From Rhizobiaceae bacterium (GTDB taxonomy: Bacteria > Pseudomonadota > Alphaproteobacteria > Rhizobiales > Rhizobiaceae), in NCBI GenBank assembly GCA_029212415.1, contig JARGOF010000005.1, positions 81,715 through 145,714 on the forward strand: 64,000 nucleotides of DNA, in the 5' to 3' direction. Positions within the stretch are counted from its first letter, which is position 1, and the number at the start of each line of letters is the position of its first letter. A program made the position numbers and the translations under genes. A model generated the notes under the pieces. The model was given only the letters and a program-made list of their open reading frames with translations, was not told where the DNA came from and ran no database searches. This document shows positions 16,972 to 26,175 of this stretch, in pieces.

Positions 16972-17966
16972 CCGGGCTTCTCCGTTTCCAGCCAGCAGGC
17001 CGCTGCGCGTCCCTCTGCAACCGGCAGCAGTGGCGGGCTTTTTTCAAGGCAAAGTGCGAAAGCGTTGCGGCATCGCGGCGCAAAGGCACAGCGCGGCAAA
17101 GACAGGTCACTGGGGCTGGGCACCACGCCGGGAATCTCGAACAGCGGCTCGGGATCATCGCTCGGATCAAGGCTCAGCCGCGGGATGCAATTGACCAATC
17201 CGCGGGTATAGGGATGGCGGGGGTCGGTGATAAAGGCGGAGACGGGACCTTCCTCGATCTTCCGGCCTGCGTACATGACGATGACGCGGTCGGTCATTTG
17301 GGCGACGACGCCGATGTCATGTGTAATGAGAATGATGGCCGCTCCGATCTTGTGCTGCAGATCGCGGAACAGATCAAAGATTTGCGCCTGCACCGTCACG
17401 TCGAGCGCCGTCGTGGGCTCGTCGGCGATCAGCACCTTGGGCTCACAAACCAGCGCAATGGCAATCATAACCCTTTGGCGCATGCCGCCCGAAAGCTGAT
17501 GGGGGAACTCGTGGGCGCGGCGCTCGGGCGAGGGAATGCCGACCAGCTGAAGCATTTCGATGGCGCGCTCCCATGCCTCGGAGCGGGAACTGTTAAAATG
17601 GGCCCGCGCGGTTTCGGCAATCTGTTCGCCAACGGAATAGACGGGATTGAGCGAGGTCATGGGCTCCTGAAAGACCATGGAGATGTCGTTGCCGCGAATC
17701 TGGCGCAAACGCCGCTCACTGGCGGTCACGATATCTTCGCCTTCCAGCAGGATACGGCCCTTTGACACCCGGCCCGGCGGATTGGGCACCAGACCCAGCA
17801 GCGAAAGAGCGGTAATGGACTTGCCGCAGCCGCTTTCACCGACGATGCCGAGGACCTCGCCCTGCGCGAGTTCGAATGAGAGGTCCCGCACCACCTGCAC
17901 CTCTCCGGCGACTGTCCGAAACGAGATTTCAAGATCTTGGACTGAAAGCAGGTTCTGGGTCATCAA
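16968..17966 (-). CDS. Peptide-type ABC transporter ATPase (OppD/DppD-like)
   Basis: A 332-aa partner ATPase: Walker A GESGCGKS, signature [14 protein letters not shown], Walker [15 protein letters not shown], and a C-terminal cysteine motif ([14 protein letters not shown]) of the oligopeptide branch. It pairs with the OppF-like subunit to drive uptake through the two permeases encoded upstream. It overlaps both neighbours by 4 bases. Confidence 0.92.
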   Translation of the reverse strand: MMTQNLLSVQDLEISFRTVAGEVQVVRDLSFELAQGEVLGIVGESGCGKSITALSLLGLVPNPPGRVSKGRILLEGEDIVTASERRLRQIRGNDISMVFQEPMTSLNPVYSVGEQIAETARAHFNSSRSEAWERAIEMLQLVGIPSPERRAHEFPHQLSGGMRQRVMIAIALVCEPKVLIADEPTTALDVTVQAQIFDLFRDLQHKIGAAIILITHDIGVVAQMTDRVIVMYAGRKIEEGPVSAFITDPRHPYTRGLVNCIPRLSLDPSDDPEPLFEIPGVVPSPSDLSLPRCAFAPRCRNAFALCLEKSPPLLPVAEGRAAACWLETEKPG

Positions 17967-18871
17967 CGCTGTCTCAACTTGGGATTAATGGCGTCGTTCA
18001 GTCCGTCTCCGACAAGGCTGATCGCCAGAACCGTCAGGAAGATTGCAAGCCCGGGGATTGTCACACCCCAGACACTGTCGAGAATATAGGGCCGGTTATC
18101 ACCGACCATTCGGCCCCAGCTCATGGCGTTGGGATCGCTGAGGCCAAGGAACGACAGGCCGGCCTCAAACAGGATTGCCGACCCGATGCTTAAGGCAGCG
18201 ACAATGATCAGGGGCGGAGCGGCATTCGGCAGGATCACTTTCCAGATCAGGCGTGAATTGCCTGCCCCGATCGACCGTTCGGCCTTGACGTAGTCCATCT
18301 CCCGGATACGCAGGAATTCGGCGCGTGTCAGCCGCGCTGTCGCCGTCCAGGAAACAATACCGATGGCAATGGCGATATTGGTCAATGTCGGCGAGAACAA
18401 CATCACCACCACCATGGCGAACAGCAGGTTGGGCAGAACCTGAAAGAACTCGGTCACTTTCATCAGCGTGGTATCCACCCAGCCACCGAAGAACCCGGCC
18501 AGGGCACCGATGGTGACGCCAATCAGCACGGTGAGCACCGCTGCTGCGAAGCCGATGGTAATGGTGACGCGCCCGCCATTGATCAGTCCGGCCAGCAGAT
18601 CGCGGCCCAGATAGTCGGTGCCCAGCAGATATTCCGATTGTCCTGGTGGTGTGAGCGGCATCCACACCATCTCGCGTGGCGGGACGGTATAGAGCAGGGG
18701 ACCGACGATGGAGGTGATGATGATCACCAGCAGGATGCACAGACCCAGCATGGCCGCGCGGTTCTGGTAAAACATCTGCCAGGTCTGGCGCGTTGGCGAT
18801 ACGGCCTCAGGCACGGCAATGGGCGTTGGCAAGGCAGGCGGCGTTGGCATTTCCGTGGCCCTGTCGCTCAT
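17963..18871 (-). CDS. Peptide-type ABC transporter permease (DppC-like)
   Basis: A 302-aa inner-membrane subunit. The N-terminal segment before helix 1 is followed by the conserved periplasmic stretch LLGTDYLGRDLLAGLINGGRVTI, and the EAA coupling loop is ERSIGAGNSRLIWKVILPNAAPPLI. It forms the translocation pore with the DppB-like subunit. The Pro/Thr-rich first 25 residues are unusual but not disabling. Confidence 0.92.
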   Translation of the reverse strand: MSDRATEMPTPPALPTPIAVPEAVSPTRQTWQMFYQNRAAMLGLCILLVIIITSIVGPLLYTVPPREMVWMPLTPPGQSEYLLGTDYLGRDLLAGLINGGRVTITIGFAAAVLTVLIGVTIGALAGFFGGWVDTTLMKVTEFFQVLPNLLFAMVVVMLFSPTLTNIAIAIGIVSWTATARLTRAEFLRIREMDYVKAERSIGAGNSRLIWKVILPNAAPPLIIVAALSIGSAILFEAGLSFLGLSDPNAMSWGRMVGDNRPYILDSVWGVTIPGLAIFLTVLAISLVGDGLNDAINPKLRQR

Positions 18872-19860
18872 GATGTTTTGATCCTTGGATCGATACGCCG
18901 ATAGAGCAGATCGGTCAGCAGGTTCATCACCACCACCATCAGCGAGGAAAAGAACAGGATGCCAAGCAGCGTGGGGGTGTCGCGGCGCAGGATTGAATCG
19001 AAGGCCAGCGTGCCGAGGCCCGGCCAGGCAAAGACGGTCTCGACCAAAACAGCACCCGAGATGACCTGGCCGAACTGCAATCCGGCGAAGGTCACGATCG
19101 GCAGGATCGCGTTGCGCAATGCGTGTTTGTAGACAACGCTGCGCCGCGACAGGCCCTTGGCGCGGGCGGTGCGGATATAGTCGGCCTCCAGCACTTCAAT
19201 CATGCTGGTGCGGGCCAGGCGGCTGTAGAAGGCCAGATAGATCAGGCCCAGAGTCAGCGCCGGAAGAACAAGGTGGTGGGCGACATCCATTGCATAGCCC
19301 AGGGTAGAGGTTGTCCCGTCGCTGCTCGTCATGCCCGAGATCGGAAAAATCGGGAAGGAGACGGACAGAAGGAGAATCAGCATGATGCCGATCCAGAACA
19401 CCGGCGCTGAAAACCCGGCGAGCGACAGGACCGTGACGAAATGGCTGAGTGTCGAATTTCTGCGTTGCGCCGAAAACACGCCGAGGATTGTCCCGACAAT
19501 AATGGCCGAGAAAAGCGCTGTCGTAATCAGCAGCAGCGTTGGCCCGATACGCGAGGCGATCAAAGTCGTCACCGGCTGATCGTAATAGAGCGAATGGCCC
19601 AGATCCCCCTGAACCACATTGCCCAGGTAGACGCCGATCTGCTGCCACAAGGGCCTGTCCAGCCCGTAGGTGGCGCGTAACTCCGCGATCAATTCGGGCG
19701 TCGCCCCGCCCATTTCACCCACCAGCGCCTCGACCGGGTCACCGGGAGCTGCGTAAATCAGAACGGAATTCAGCACCAGCACAGCGAGCAAGAGCAGCAG
19801 AATGCTGGCGATCTTGCGCAAGACCGATTTCACCACGGGGGCCGACTTCACCACAGGCAT
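18868..19860 (-). CDS. Peptide-type ABC transporter permease (DppB-like)
   Basis: A 330-aa inner-membrane subunit with six helices. It has the DppB features: first helix, then GDPVEALVGE...IAELRATYGLDRPL, the large periplasmic loop, and the coupling loop RTARAKGLSRRSVVYKHALRNAILPIV. It overlaps the DppC-like gene by 4 bases and is separated from the binding-protein gene by 63 bases holding a strong stem-loop. Confidence 0.92.
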   Translation of the reverse strand: MPVVKSAPVVKSVLRKIASILLLLLAVLVLNSVLIYAAPGDPVEALVGEMGGATPELIAELRATYGLDRPLWQQIGVYLGNVVQGDLGHSLYYDQPVTTLIASRIGPTLLLITTALFSAIIVGTILGVFSAQRRNSTLSHFVTVLSLAGFSAPVFWIGIMLILLLSVSFPIFPISGMTSSDGTTSTLGYAMDVAHHLVLPALTLGLIYLAFYSRLARTSMIEVLEADYIRTARAKGLSRRSVVYKHALRNAILPIVTFAGLQFGQVISGAVLVETVFAWPGLGTLAFDSILRRDTPTLLGILFFSSLMVVVMNLLTDLLYRRIDPRIKTS

Positions 19861-19881
19861 GTCCTTTGTTCACGCTTCGTG

Positions 19882-19910
19882 AAAAGAGGAGCGGGAAGAT
19901 CCCGCTCCTC
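19882..19910 (-). terminator. Attenuating stem-loop after the peptide-binding-protein gene
   Basis: GAGGAGCGGGA (19886-19896) and TCCCGCTCCTC (19900-19910) form a perfect 11-bp stem with a 3-base loop, followed on the minus strand by TTTT. It sits between the binding-protein gene and its permeases and probably lets only part of the transcripts continue, while protecting the upstream message. Confidence 0.8.
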
Positions 19911-19923
19911 CACAGACGCTGGT

Positions 19924-21531
19924 TCAGTCTTCCAGGTAGACATTCGTCAAGGGGGCCAGACCACCGAAGGGGCTGTCAGGCAGGTTGCCGATGCCGTCCT
20001 GGTAAACGGTTGCCGAGAAATCCTGCGGCATATAGATCATCGCCAGGTCCTGCTGCGCCTTGGCCTGTATGTCGGCATAGATCTTTTTGCGCGCTTCGAA
20101 ATCGGTTTCGATTGCTGCGGCGTCCAGCATCTTGTCCATCTCCGGATCGCAATAGCCCTGGGTGTTTGACCAGATGACGTTCTTGATATTGTCGCAATCG
20201 AAATGCCGGTGCATGCCGATGACCGGGTCTGGATAGTTGAACGAGCCGTTCATCGTCGCCTCATAGTCCCAGCTGGAGATACGCTTGACCCAGGTTCCGA
20301 AATCCGGTGCCCGGCGCAGTTCAACCTTGATGTCGAGCTTGGCCATTTGCGCCTGGATGTATTCGGCCATCGGCACATGGGCCTGCGGCGCCCAGCTTGG
20401 AATGTCCAGCGTGAAGGAGAACCGTTCGCCGTTTTCGCCTTTGGGATATCCCGCTTCGTCAAGCATTGACGCGGCTTTGTCGAGATCGGCATCATAGTGC
20501 GGCGTGTCCGCGCTGTAGAACAGATTGCCGGTATGCAGCGGACCGGTTCCCGGAACCGTGCGTCCGCCAAAAATCACCTTGGAAAGGAAATCGGTATCAA
20601 TGGCGTGTGCCAGCGCTTCGCGCACATTTCGGTCGGAAAACGGCTTGTCGCGCAGATTGAGCTCCAGATAATGAATATAGCCAATCGCATCATAACCGTC
20701 GGTGGTCATGTTCACGCCATCGACATTTTCCAGCCGCTTGGCATCGTTCGGACGAATACCGGAGAAGGGCGCATAGGCGATCTCGCCTTTTTCCAGCATC
20801 AGGACGCGGGTCAAAGGGTCCTTGACGATCGGATAGGCGATACGGTCGAGGTAAGGGCGATCCGCGATGAAGAAATCTTCGTTGCGCACCAGGGTCAACC
20901 GTTCGGCGGGGATGTTCTCTTCGACCTTGAAGGGGCCTGAGCCGACGACGTCCTCCATGTTGCGCGGATGTTTTTTCATGTCCTGACCGTCGTCATAGAT
21001 ATGCTTCGGCATGATGGGCATGAGCAATGGCTGCAACGAAAGCATCAGGCCCGGAACGGGTTGCGACAGGTTCAAAACGACCTTGTGGGGCTCGGGCACA
21101 TCGATGGATTCAACGCTGCCGAACATCGAGCGTCCGAACGGGTGGTTTGCCTTGACCGTCTCGAGCGAGAATTTCACGTCTTCGCCGGTGATCGCCACGC
21201 CGTCGTGGAAACGGGCGTCTTCCACCAGATCAAATGTCACGGTCAACTGATCGTCCGACACGCTCCAGCTTTTGGCCAGATAGGGGGCGATTTCGTAGTC
21301 TTTTTCGACAGTGACAAGCCCTGCAAAGATCTGAGAACCCGGTGCGCCGGTCGCGGCGCCCGATTGCACACCCGGGTTGAGCGTCCGGTAGCCGGTGCTG
21401 AAGCTCGTCAGGGATCCGCCCTGTTTGGGCTCCGCAAATGCCGTGCCTGCAGGCAATGTGGCGCTGGCGGCGAAAGCGGCCACGATGAGTGGTAACAGCC
21501 GCTTGTGATTGGCTGAAAATATGGTGAACAT
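19924..21531 (-). CDS. Peptide-type ABC transporter substrate-binding protein (family 5)
   Basis: A 535-aa periplasmic receptor of the SBP_bac_5 family with an N-terminal signal peptide ending around GTAFA. The family pattern is seen in LAKSWSVSDDQLTVTFDLVEDARFHDGVAITGEDV and DTDFLSKVIFGGRTVPGTGP. It is the first gene of the operon, divergent from the XRE-cupin regulator, with a 17-bp palindrome in the shared upstream region. The ligand could be a peptide, nickel complex, sugar or an amide compound degraded by the neighbouring amidohydrolase; sequence alone cannot decide. Confidence 0.92.
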   Translation of the reverse strand: MFTIFSANHKRLLPLIVAAFAASATLPAGTAFAEPKQGGSLTSFSTGYRTLNPGVQSGAATGAPGSQIFAGLVTVEKDYEIAPYLAKSWSVSDDQLTVTFDLVEDARFHDGVAITGEDVKFSLETVKANHPFGRSMFGSVESIDVPEPHKVVLNLSQPVPGLMLSLQPLLMPIMPKHIYDDGQDMKKHPRNMEDVVGSGPFKVEENIPAERLTLVRNEDFFIADRPYLDRIAYPIVKDPLTRVLMLEKGEIAYAPFSGIRPNDAKRLENVDGVNMTTDGYDAIGYIHYLELNLRDKPFSDRNVREALAHAIDTDFLSKVIFGGRTVPGTGPLHTGNLFYSADTPHYDADLDKAASMLDEAGYPKGENGERFSFTLDIPSWAPQAHVPMAEYIQAQMAKLDIKVELRRAPDFGTWVKRISSWDYEATMNGSFNYPDPVIGMHRHFDCDNIKNVIWSNTQGYCDPEMDKMLDAAAIETDFEARKKIYADIQAKAQQDLAMIYMPQDFSATVYQDGIGNLPDSPFGGLAPLTNVYLED

Positions 21532-21599
21532 AGGTTTCCCCCCTAGGTTAATTGCATGGCCTTGATGCCAAAGCTTCTTCTTTTATGATCTTATGGTTG

Positions 21600-21641
21600 T
21601 CAGGATATTGAAAAAATGCAAGGGTTTTTTCAATATCCTGA
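21600..21641. promoter_or_regulatory. Perfect 17-bp palindrome between the ABC operon and the XRE-cupin gene
   Basis: TCAGGATATTGAAAAAA (21600-21616) is exactly complementary to TTTTTTCAATATCCTGA (21625-21641), with TGCAAGGG between. It lies in the 131-base divergent region, 21 bases before the regulator start. No T-run follows outside the stem, so it is a likely operator for the adjacent XRE-cupin protein, controlling both directions. Confidence 0.6.
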
Positions 21642-21662
21642 AAATGGATGAGGAAATTTTCT

Positions 21663-22289
21663 ATGAATGACGGGACAACATACGCCCCCACACAGCCGAT
21701 ACATGAGGCTTTGGAGCCGTTGGGAAACGCCAGCAAGCCCGTCGGTGAACAGGTTCGTGAATTGCGCAAATCGCACGGGCTGACGCTTGCCGACATGGCG
21801 AAAGCAACGGGTCGATCTGTCGGAAACCTGAGCGAGCTGGAACGGGGTGTCAGACCCTTCACACTGGATACATTGGGCCGAATCGCCCACACGCTGGACG
21901 TATCCATCAGTTGGTTTTTTTCGGCTTCGACCGCCAAGGACGACGATGATGGCGATATCGTAACGCGAAAAGCCAATCGGCGGCAGATCAACCTCAGCCG
22001 TGCAGGCGTGCGCGAAGAACTCCTGTCTCCAAATCTCAACAGCAGTCTCGAAATGGTTCTGACCACCTTTCGTCCAGGCGCCTGCACGGGCCCGGAGGGC
22101 CGCAAGCGCAAAGGCGATGAGGGCGGGATGATCCTGTCAGGTACGTTCGAGTTGCAGACAGAGGAGCGAACGGTGCTGCTGAAAGCCGGGGACAGCTTTC
22201 AGCTTACCGGCAACGGCACCCATTGGTGCTGCAACCCGGGCAGCACCGATACCGTCATTGTCTGGTCATTCTGCATGGCCAAATTTTAA
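21663..22289 (+). CDS. XRE-family regulator with C-terminal cupin
   Basis: A 208-aa two-domain regulator. The helix-turn-helix is at about residues 25-80 (VRELRKSHGLTLADMAKATGRSVGNLSELERG), and a cupin sensor domain is at about 125-205 (GPEGRKRKGDEGGMILSGTFELQTEE...LKAGDSFQLTGNGTHWCCNPG). This PuuR-like architecture senses a small catabolic ligand. ATG 21663 is chosen because GAGGA lies 8 bases upstream; ATG 21648 has no good site. It is 18 bases before the amidohydrolase gene, so regulator, hydrolase and GTPase form one unit. Confidence 0.9.
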   Translation: MNDGTTYAPTQPIHEALEPLGNASKPVGEQVRELRKSHGLTLADMAKATGRSVGNLSELERGVRPFTLDTLGRIAHTLDVSISWFFSASTAKDDDDGDIVTRKANRRQINLSRAGVREELLSPNLNSSLEMVLTTFRPGACTGPEGRKRKGDEGGMILSGTFELQTEERTVLLKAGDSFQLTGNGTHWCCNPGSTDTVIVWSFCMAKF

Positions 22290-22307
22290 AACAAACCGGG
22301 GGGACCA

Positions 22308-23957
22308 ATGGCCGAGATTACAGTTTTTACGGCAAAAAAAATTCACACGATGAATCCTTCGCTGCCGCATGCTTCGGCTGTCGCGGTGCGCGATGGCCGC
22401 ATCATCGAGGTCGGGTCATTGGAGACATTGAAACCCTGGCTCGATCAACATGCCCACCACATCGACAATCGCTTTGCCGATCACGTCATCATGCCGGGCT
22501 TCATTGATCCGCATCTGCATCCGACGCTCGGGGCGATCTTGCTGACCTGCCCTTTCATAACGGCCATTGAGTGGCGCCTGCCCGATCGCATATGTCCCGC
22601 TGTCACGTCACACGAAGCCTATGTCGCCCGCCTTGCCGAGATCGAGGCTGAATTCGCCGGAACCGACGATATTCTGGTGACCTGGGGCTTTCATCGCATC
22701 TGGCATGGCGACGTCAACCGCACGGTTCTCAATGCCATTTCAACGACCCGTCCGATCTTCGTGTGGCAGCGATCCTTTCATGAAATCATCGCCAATGATG
22801 CGGGGATAGAATGGCTGGGCGTGGCGCGCGCGGATCTTGAGCGCCACCCGCAGATCGATTTGAGCACCGGGCGGTTTTTTGAGACCGGCATGGCCGTGGC
22901 TGCGCAGTCGCTGAACAAGGTTTTGATGGAGCCGACGCGGTTCCGGCGCGGGCTCGAACTGGTGAAACAGGCCGTGCATCTGGGCGGGCACACAACCATA
23001 GGCGAGTTGGCCTATCCGCTGTTGGACGACGCGCGCGAATGGGCGCTGCTGAGCGAGACGCTGGAGCGGGATGATGTGCCGTTTCGCATGAAAATCACGC
23101 CGCGCGCCCTTGGCCGCGGCAAGTTCGAAGGCAATGCTTCAGAGGATGTCGAACGGATCAAGGGATTCAAGGGGCGCGATTCCCACCGATTGTTCTTTGG
23201 CAATTCGGTCAAATTGTTTACGGACGGCGGCTTCTTTGCCGAGCTCATGCAGATGATGGATCCGGGCTTTATCGACGGGCACCACGGCGAGTGGTTGATG
23301 GCGCCTGAACAGTTCGAGAAACATGCCCGGGCCTTCTGGCGGGAGGGAAAGCAGATCCATGTTCACTGCACGGGTGACATGGGCCTTGAACTGGCTCTGG
23401 ATACGCTTGAAAAACTTCAGGCGGAAAAACCCCGCTTCAACCACCGCTTCACCATCGAGCATTTTGGCGTTTCCAACCCGGAGCAGGTGCGTCGCATCGC
23501 GGATCTGGGCGCCATCGTTTCGGCGAATGTCTATTACCTGCATGAACTGGGTGAAGCCTATTGGCAAAAGTCCATCGGCTTTGAGCGCGCCTCGCAAATG
23601 GCGCGGGTCGGCTCTCTCGAGCGGGCCGGTGTGACCTTTGCCTTGCACTCGGATTTTACAATGGCTCCGGCGCTGCCGTTGAATTCGGCCTGGGTCGCCG
23701 TCAACCGGATTGCCGAATCCGGCGCCGTCCTGTGTGCGGAAGAATGTGTTTCGCTTGACGCGGCCATGCGGGCGATCACCATCGATGCAGCCTATGTGCT
23801 GGCAATGGAGAACGAGATCGGATCGATTCGCGCCGGCAAGAAAGCCGATTTCACGATACTCGAACAGGATCCCTGGGACGTGCCGTTGGAAAAACTGCGG
23901 GATATTCCGATCTGGGGCACCGTGTTCGAGGGCACGCCATTTCCGCATTCCAAATGA
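22308..23957 (+). CDS. YtcJ-like metal-dependent amidohydrolase
   Basis: A 549-aa amidohydrolase of the amidohydrolase_3/YtcJ group. The metal-binding motif is PGFIDPHLHP (63-72, His69 and His71); later elements include VKLFTDGGF, IHVHCTGD, RFTIEHFG and the Asp of LHSDFTMAP, and the beta-sandwich resumes at IRAGKKADFTILE. These enzymes hydrolyse amide or ester bonds of diverse small molecules; the substrate is not predictable. It overlaps the following CobW gene by 4 bases, which hints that the GTPase supplies its metal. Confidence 0.88.
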   Translation: MAEITVFTAKKIHTMNPSLPHASAVAVRDGRIIEVGSLETLKPWLDQHAHHIDNRFADHVIMPGFIDPHLHPTLGAILLTCPFITAIEWRLPDRICPAVTSHEAYVARLAEIEAEFAGTDDILVTWGFHRIWHGDVNRTVLNAISTTRPIFVWQRSFHEIIANDAGIEWLGVARADLERHPQIDLSTGRFFETGMAVAAQSLNKVLMEPTRFRRGLELVKQAVHLGGHTTIGELAYPLLDDAREWALLSETLERDDVPFRMKITPRALGRGKFEGNASEDVERIKGFKGRDSHRLFFGNSVKLFTDGGFFAELMQMMDPGFIDGHHGEWLMAPEQFEKHARAFWREGKQIHVHCTGDMGLELALDTLEKLQAEKPRFNHRFTIEHFGVSNPEQVRRIADLGAIVSANVYYLHELGEAYWQKSIGFERASQMARVGSLERAGVTFALHSDFTMAPALPLNSAWVAVNRIAESGAVLCAEECVSLDAAMRAITIDAAYVLAMENEIGSIRAGKKADFTILEQDPWDVPLEKLRDIPIWGTVFEGTPFPHSK

Positions 23958-24871
23958 GTGAACGCATCCCCATAACCCTGCTTTCCGGCTACCTGGGGTC
24001 GGGGAAGACAACGATCGTCAATCATCTTCTCAGGGCGGAAAAAAACCTGAGACTGGCCGTGCTCGTCAATGATTTTGGTGCGGTCAATATTGATGCTGAT
24101 CTGATCCGGAACAGCGACGCAACGTCGGTGGAGCTGACCAATGGTTGCGTGTGCTGCTCCATTGGCGACGATCTGGGCGCGGCGTTGAGTGCGCAAAGGG
24201 AGAGAACGCCACCGCCCGATGCCATTTTGCTGGAAGCCAGCGGCGTATCGGAACCGGCGCGCATTGCGCGGCTGGTCGGCCATTGGCCGGGCTTCACGCT
24301 GGATGCCATCATTGTCGCGGCGGATGGCGAAACCGTGCGCCAAAGGGCAGGCGACAAATTTGTGTCCCATCTGGTGCAGAGCCAATTGCAATGCGCCGAT
24401 ATCATCGCGCTGACCAAGACGGACCTGATCTCATCGCAGGCCTGCCTGCGTGTTCAGGCGTGGCTGAGAACGGCGTCTTCGGCGCCGGTTGTGATAGCCC
24501 CCGATGGCGCCGTGCCGCCGGAACTGGCCTTCGGTGCCAATTCCGGGCAGCGCAGGGATGGCCCACAGCCGGAAGACAGCGAACACCCAGCCTTTGCCAC
24601 CTTTACCTGGACCCCATCGCATCCCGTCGATATCGCCCGCCTGCAGGTAGTGCTCGGCAATCTGCACGAAGACATACACCGGGTGAAGGGCCAGCTTGTG
24701 GATGCCAGGACCCGAACGCCGATGCTTGTCCAGAAAGTCGGTCAACGCTGCGCAATCACCCATGCATCCGACGCTGAGCAATTCTGCCTCGTCATGATTT
24801 CGGCAGATGAACAGATGGATTTCAAACAGGTGGCAGCCGATCTTGACGCCTGTGCGGCAGCGTCCAGGTAA
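23954..24871 (+). CDS. CobW/P47K-family GTP-dependent metallochaperone
   Basis: A 305-aa G3E GTPase: Walker A GYLGSGKTT (12-20), the VNDFG element near residue 40, the metal-binding GCVCC motif (64-68), TKTD guanine specificity, and a C-terminal CobW domain ending EQFCLVMISADEQMDF. COG0523 proteins deliver Zn, Co or Fe to enzymes in a GTP-dependent way. Overlap with the amidohydrolase suggests dedicated metal loading. No Zur box was recognised upstream, and the gene is cotranscribed from the XRE-cupin promoter. Confidence 0.9.
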   Translation: MSERIPITLLSGYLGSGKTTIVNHLLRAEKNLRLAVLVNDFGAVNIDADLIRNSDATSVELTNGCVCCSIGDDLGAALSAQRERTPPPDAILLEASGVSEPARIARLVGHWPGFTLDAIIVAADGETVRQRAGDKFVSHLVQSQLQCADIIALTKTDLISSQACLRVQAWLRTASSAPVVIAPDGAVPPELAFGANSGQRRDGPQPEDSEHPAFATFTWTPSHPVDIARLQVVLGNLHEDIHRVKGQLVDARTRTPMLVQKVGQRCAITHASDAEQFCLVMISADEQMDFKQVAADLDACAAASR

Positions 24872-24915
24872 TGTGCAAAACGCGAGGCGATTGGAACAAG
24901 GGCAGTTTGGAGGCT

Positions 24916-25569
24916 TTAGCCGGGGGTGTAACCAGCCACGTAGCCACGCAGATAGGCGATCCATTCGTCGGGCAATTGTATTTCATAAAACGCGCCCAAA
25001 AGGGTGAGATTTATGACAAGGGCCATCGTCAGACCCAGCAGTGTGAGAGCCCAAAAACCTGATTGGGCATATGGCCGGTATTTGCTGCGCATCAATACAA
25101 GCCTGATTGCGCACCCCAAATGCACGAACAGGGCTGAAACGCCAAGGAAATAGTAAGGACCAAAATACCAGATGAACGGCGCGCCGCTCATGACAGATGC
25201 CGGCCAGTAAAAGTTGGTGTCGAGGCCATCAACCCAGCGGGCAAGGGCCATCGCGATCACGTGTTGGGCGGCAAAAGCCAGGAAAATGCCGCCCGAAATC
25301 GCCTGTATGCGCGCCCACCGCCCGCGCAATCCCCTCCTGACGTTGCGCAGGAGGAGCATCAGGCCCCAAATGATCTGCAAGATGATCGACCCGAGCACAA
25401 GGGGTTCGATGACAGGGTTGCGATAGATGGCTCGCAATGCGTTTTGTGTGTTGTTATAGGCCTCAACCCCAAACACACCTGATAAATGTGTGACAAAATG
25501 CAGAACCAGAAAGCCACACAGGAACGCGGCATTCCAACGATGGAATTTCAAGATCGTCATGAGTTTCAA
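24916..25569 (-). CDS. Five-helix cytochrome b-like membrane protein
   Basis: A 217-aa protein with about five hydrophobic helices and histidines placed as in succinate dehydrogenase/fumarate reductase cytochrome b subunits: HRWNAAFLCGFLVLHFVTHLSG (H10, H24, H28 region), QHVIAMALARW and VHLGCAIRLVL. No flavoprotein or iron-sulphur subunit is adjacent, so it is not an Sdh operon. It is translated with the Rrf2 regulator (4-base overlap). I propose a b-type haem membrane protein in a redox or nitric-oxide response; function is unknown. Confidence 0.65.
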   Translation of the reverse strand: MKLMTILKFHRWNAAFLCGFLVLHFVTHLSGVFGVEAYNNTQNALRAIYRNPVIEPLVLGSIILQIIWGLMLLLRNVRRGLRGRWARIQAISGGIFLAFAAQHVIAMALARWVDGLDTNFYWPASVMSGAPFIWYFGPYYFLGVSALFVHLGCAIRLVLMRSKYRPYAQSGFWALTLLGLTMALVINLTLLGAFYEIQLPDEWIAYLRGYVAGYTPG

Positions 25570-26060
25570 CCTTTTTGGAGTTTTCCCTGAAACCAGGCAA
25601 TGGCCTTGGCGGCCTGTTCTGCCGGGGTCTCATCCTCGCCGAGCTTTTGAATGTCTGACAGTTTGACGGCGGCGAGTTCCTTGCGCCATGCGGCCTCAGC
25701 GCGCCACATCGACCGGGCAATGCCGCAAGGGCGCGTGTACAATTTGTCCTCGACCCCGGTCGGACCGCACCTCCTGATTTCAGTGCAGACAAAATGACGC
25801 TCCGCCCCGTCTATGGCCTCGACGATTTGCAGCAGCGTGATCTCGGTTGCTTTGCGCGCCAGCGCATAACCACCGTGCGGCCCGCGCCGTGTTTCGACAA
25901 TGCCGGCCATCGAGAGCTTTTGCATCTGTTTTGCAAGATAGGGCTCCGGCAAATCGAAGAACTCCGCAAGCAGGCGTGCGGGTAGCGGAAAGTCAGGCGG
26001 CACCATGGCCAAAAGACTGCAGGAATGAACGGCCCATTCCAGACCTTCTGTGTGTTTCAT
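25566..26060 (-). CDS. Rrf2-family regulator with three cysteines
   Basis: A 164-aa Rrf2 protein: the N-terminal winged helix (PLPARLLAEFFDLPEPYLAKQMQKLSMAGIVETRRGPHGGYALAR) is complete. Three cysteines, Cys92, Cys98 and Cys112, are spaced C-x5-C-x13-C; IscR, NsrR and RirA hold a cluster with three Cys at slightly different spacing. It therefore probably senses Fe-S status, NO or iron. It leads a two-gene unit with the cytochrome b-like gene and has a near-perfect palindrome over its promoter. Confidence 0.88.
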   Translation of the reverse strand: MKHTEGLEWAVHSCSLLAMVPPDFPLPARLLAEFFDLPEPYLAKQMQKLSMAGIVETRRGPHGGYALARKATEITLLQIVEAIDGAERHFVCTEIRRCGPTGVEDKLYTRPCGIARSMWRAEAAWRKELAAVKLSDIQKLGEDETPAEQAAKAIAWFQGKLQKG

Positions 26061-26062
26061 AA

Positions 26063-26097
26063 TTTCGGATAAAATATATCCGGAATAGAATTGTCAA
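26063..26097 (-). promoter_or_regulatory. Promoter and Rrf2-type operator
   Basis: On the minus strand TTGACA (26097-26092) and TTTTAT (26074-26069) are 17 bases apart. Overlapping the -10 is a dyad, TTTCGGATA (26063-26071) and TATCCGGAA (26077-26085), with one mismatch and a 5-base centre. This fits autorepression by the Rrf2 protein. The site is AT-rich as for NsrR/RirA-like boxes. Confidence 0.6.
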
Positions 26098-26175
26098 GCC
26101 GCAAGCGTGCATTTCGCTCATCGCAACCGGGCCAATGCGGGGGAAATTGTTCCGATCTTCATTTTGGCGGAGCGG
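26098..26175. repeat. 78-bp direct repeat, copy 1
   Basis: It matches 28026-28103 without gaps at 68 of 78 positions by hand count (about 87%). It abuts the -35 of the Rrf2 promoter. The two copies bracket the flavocytochrome gene. The minus strand contains a short open frame starting ATGAAGATCGG that stops early in this copy. The rest of the gene-free stretch to 26422 holds nothing I can recognise. Confidence 0.75.

Noticed and set aside
16231-17765. Long plus-strand frames opposite the two peptide-type ATPases
   Set aside because: Both ATPases have complete Walker and signature motifs on the minus strand; the opposite frames do not.
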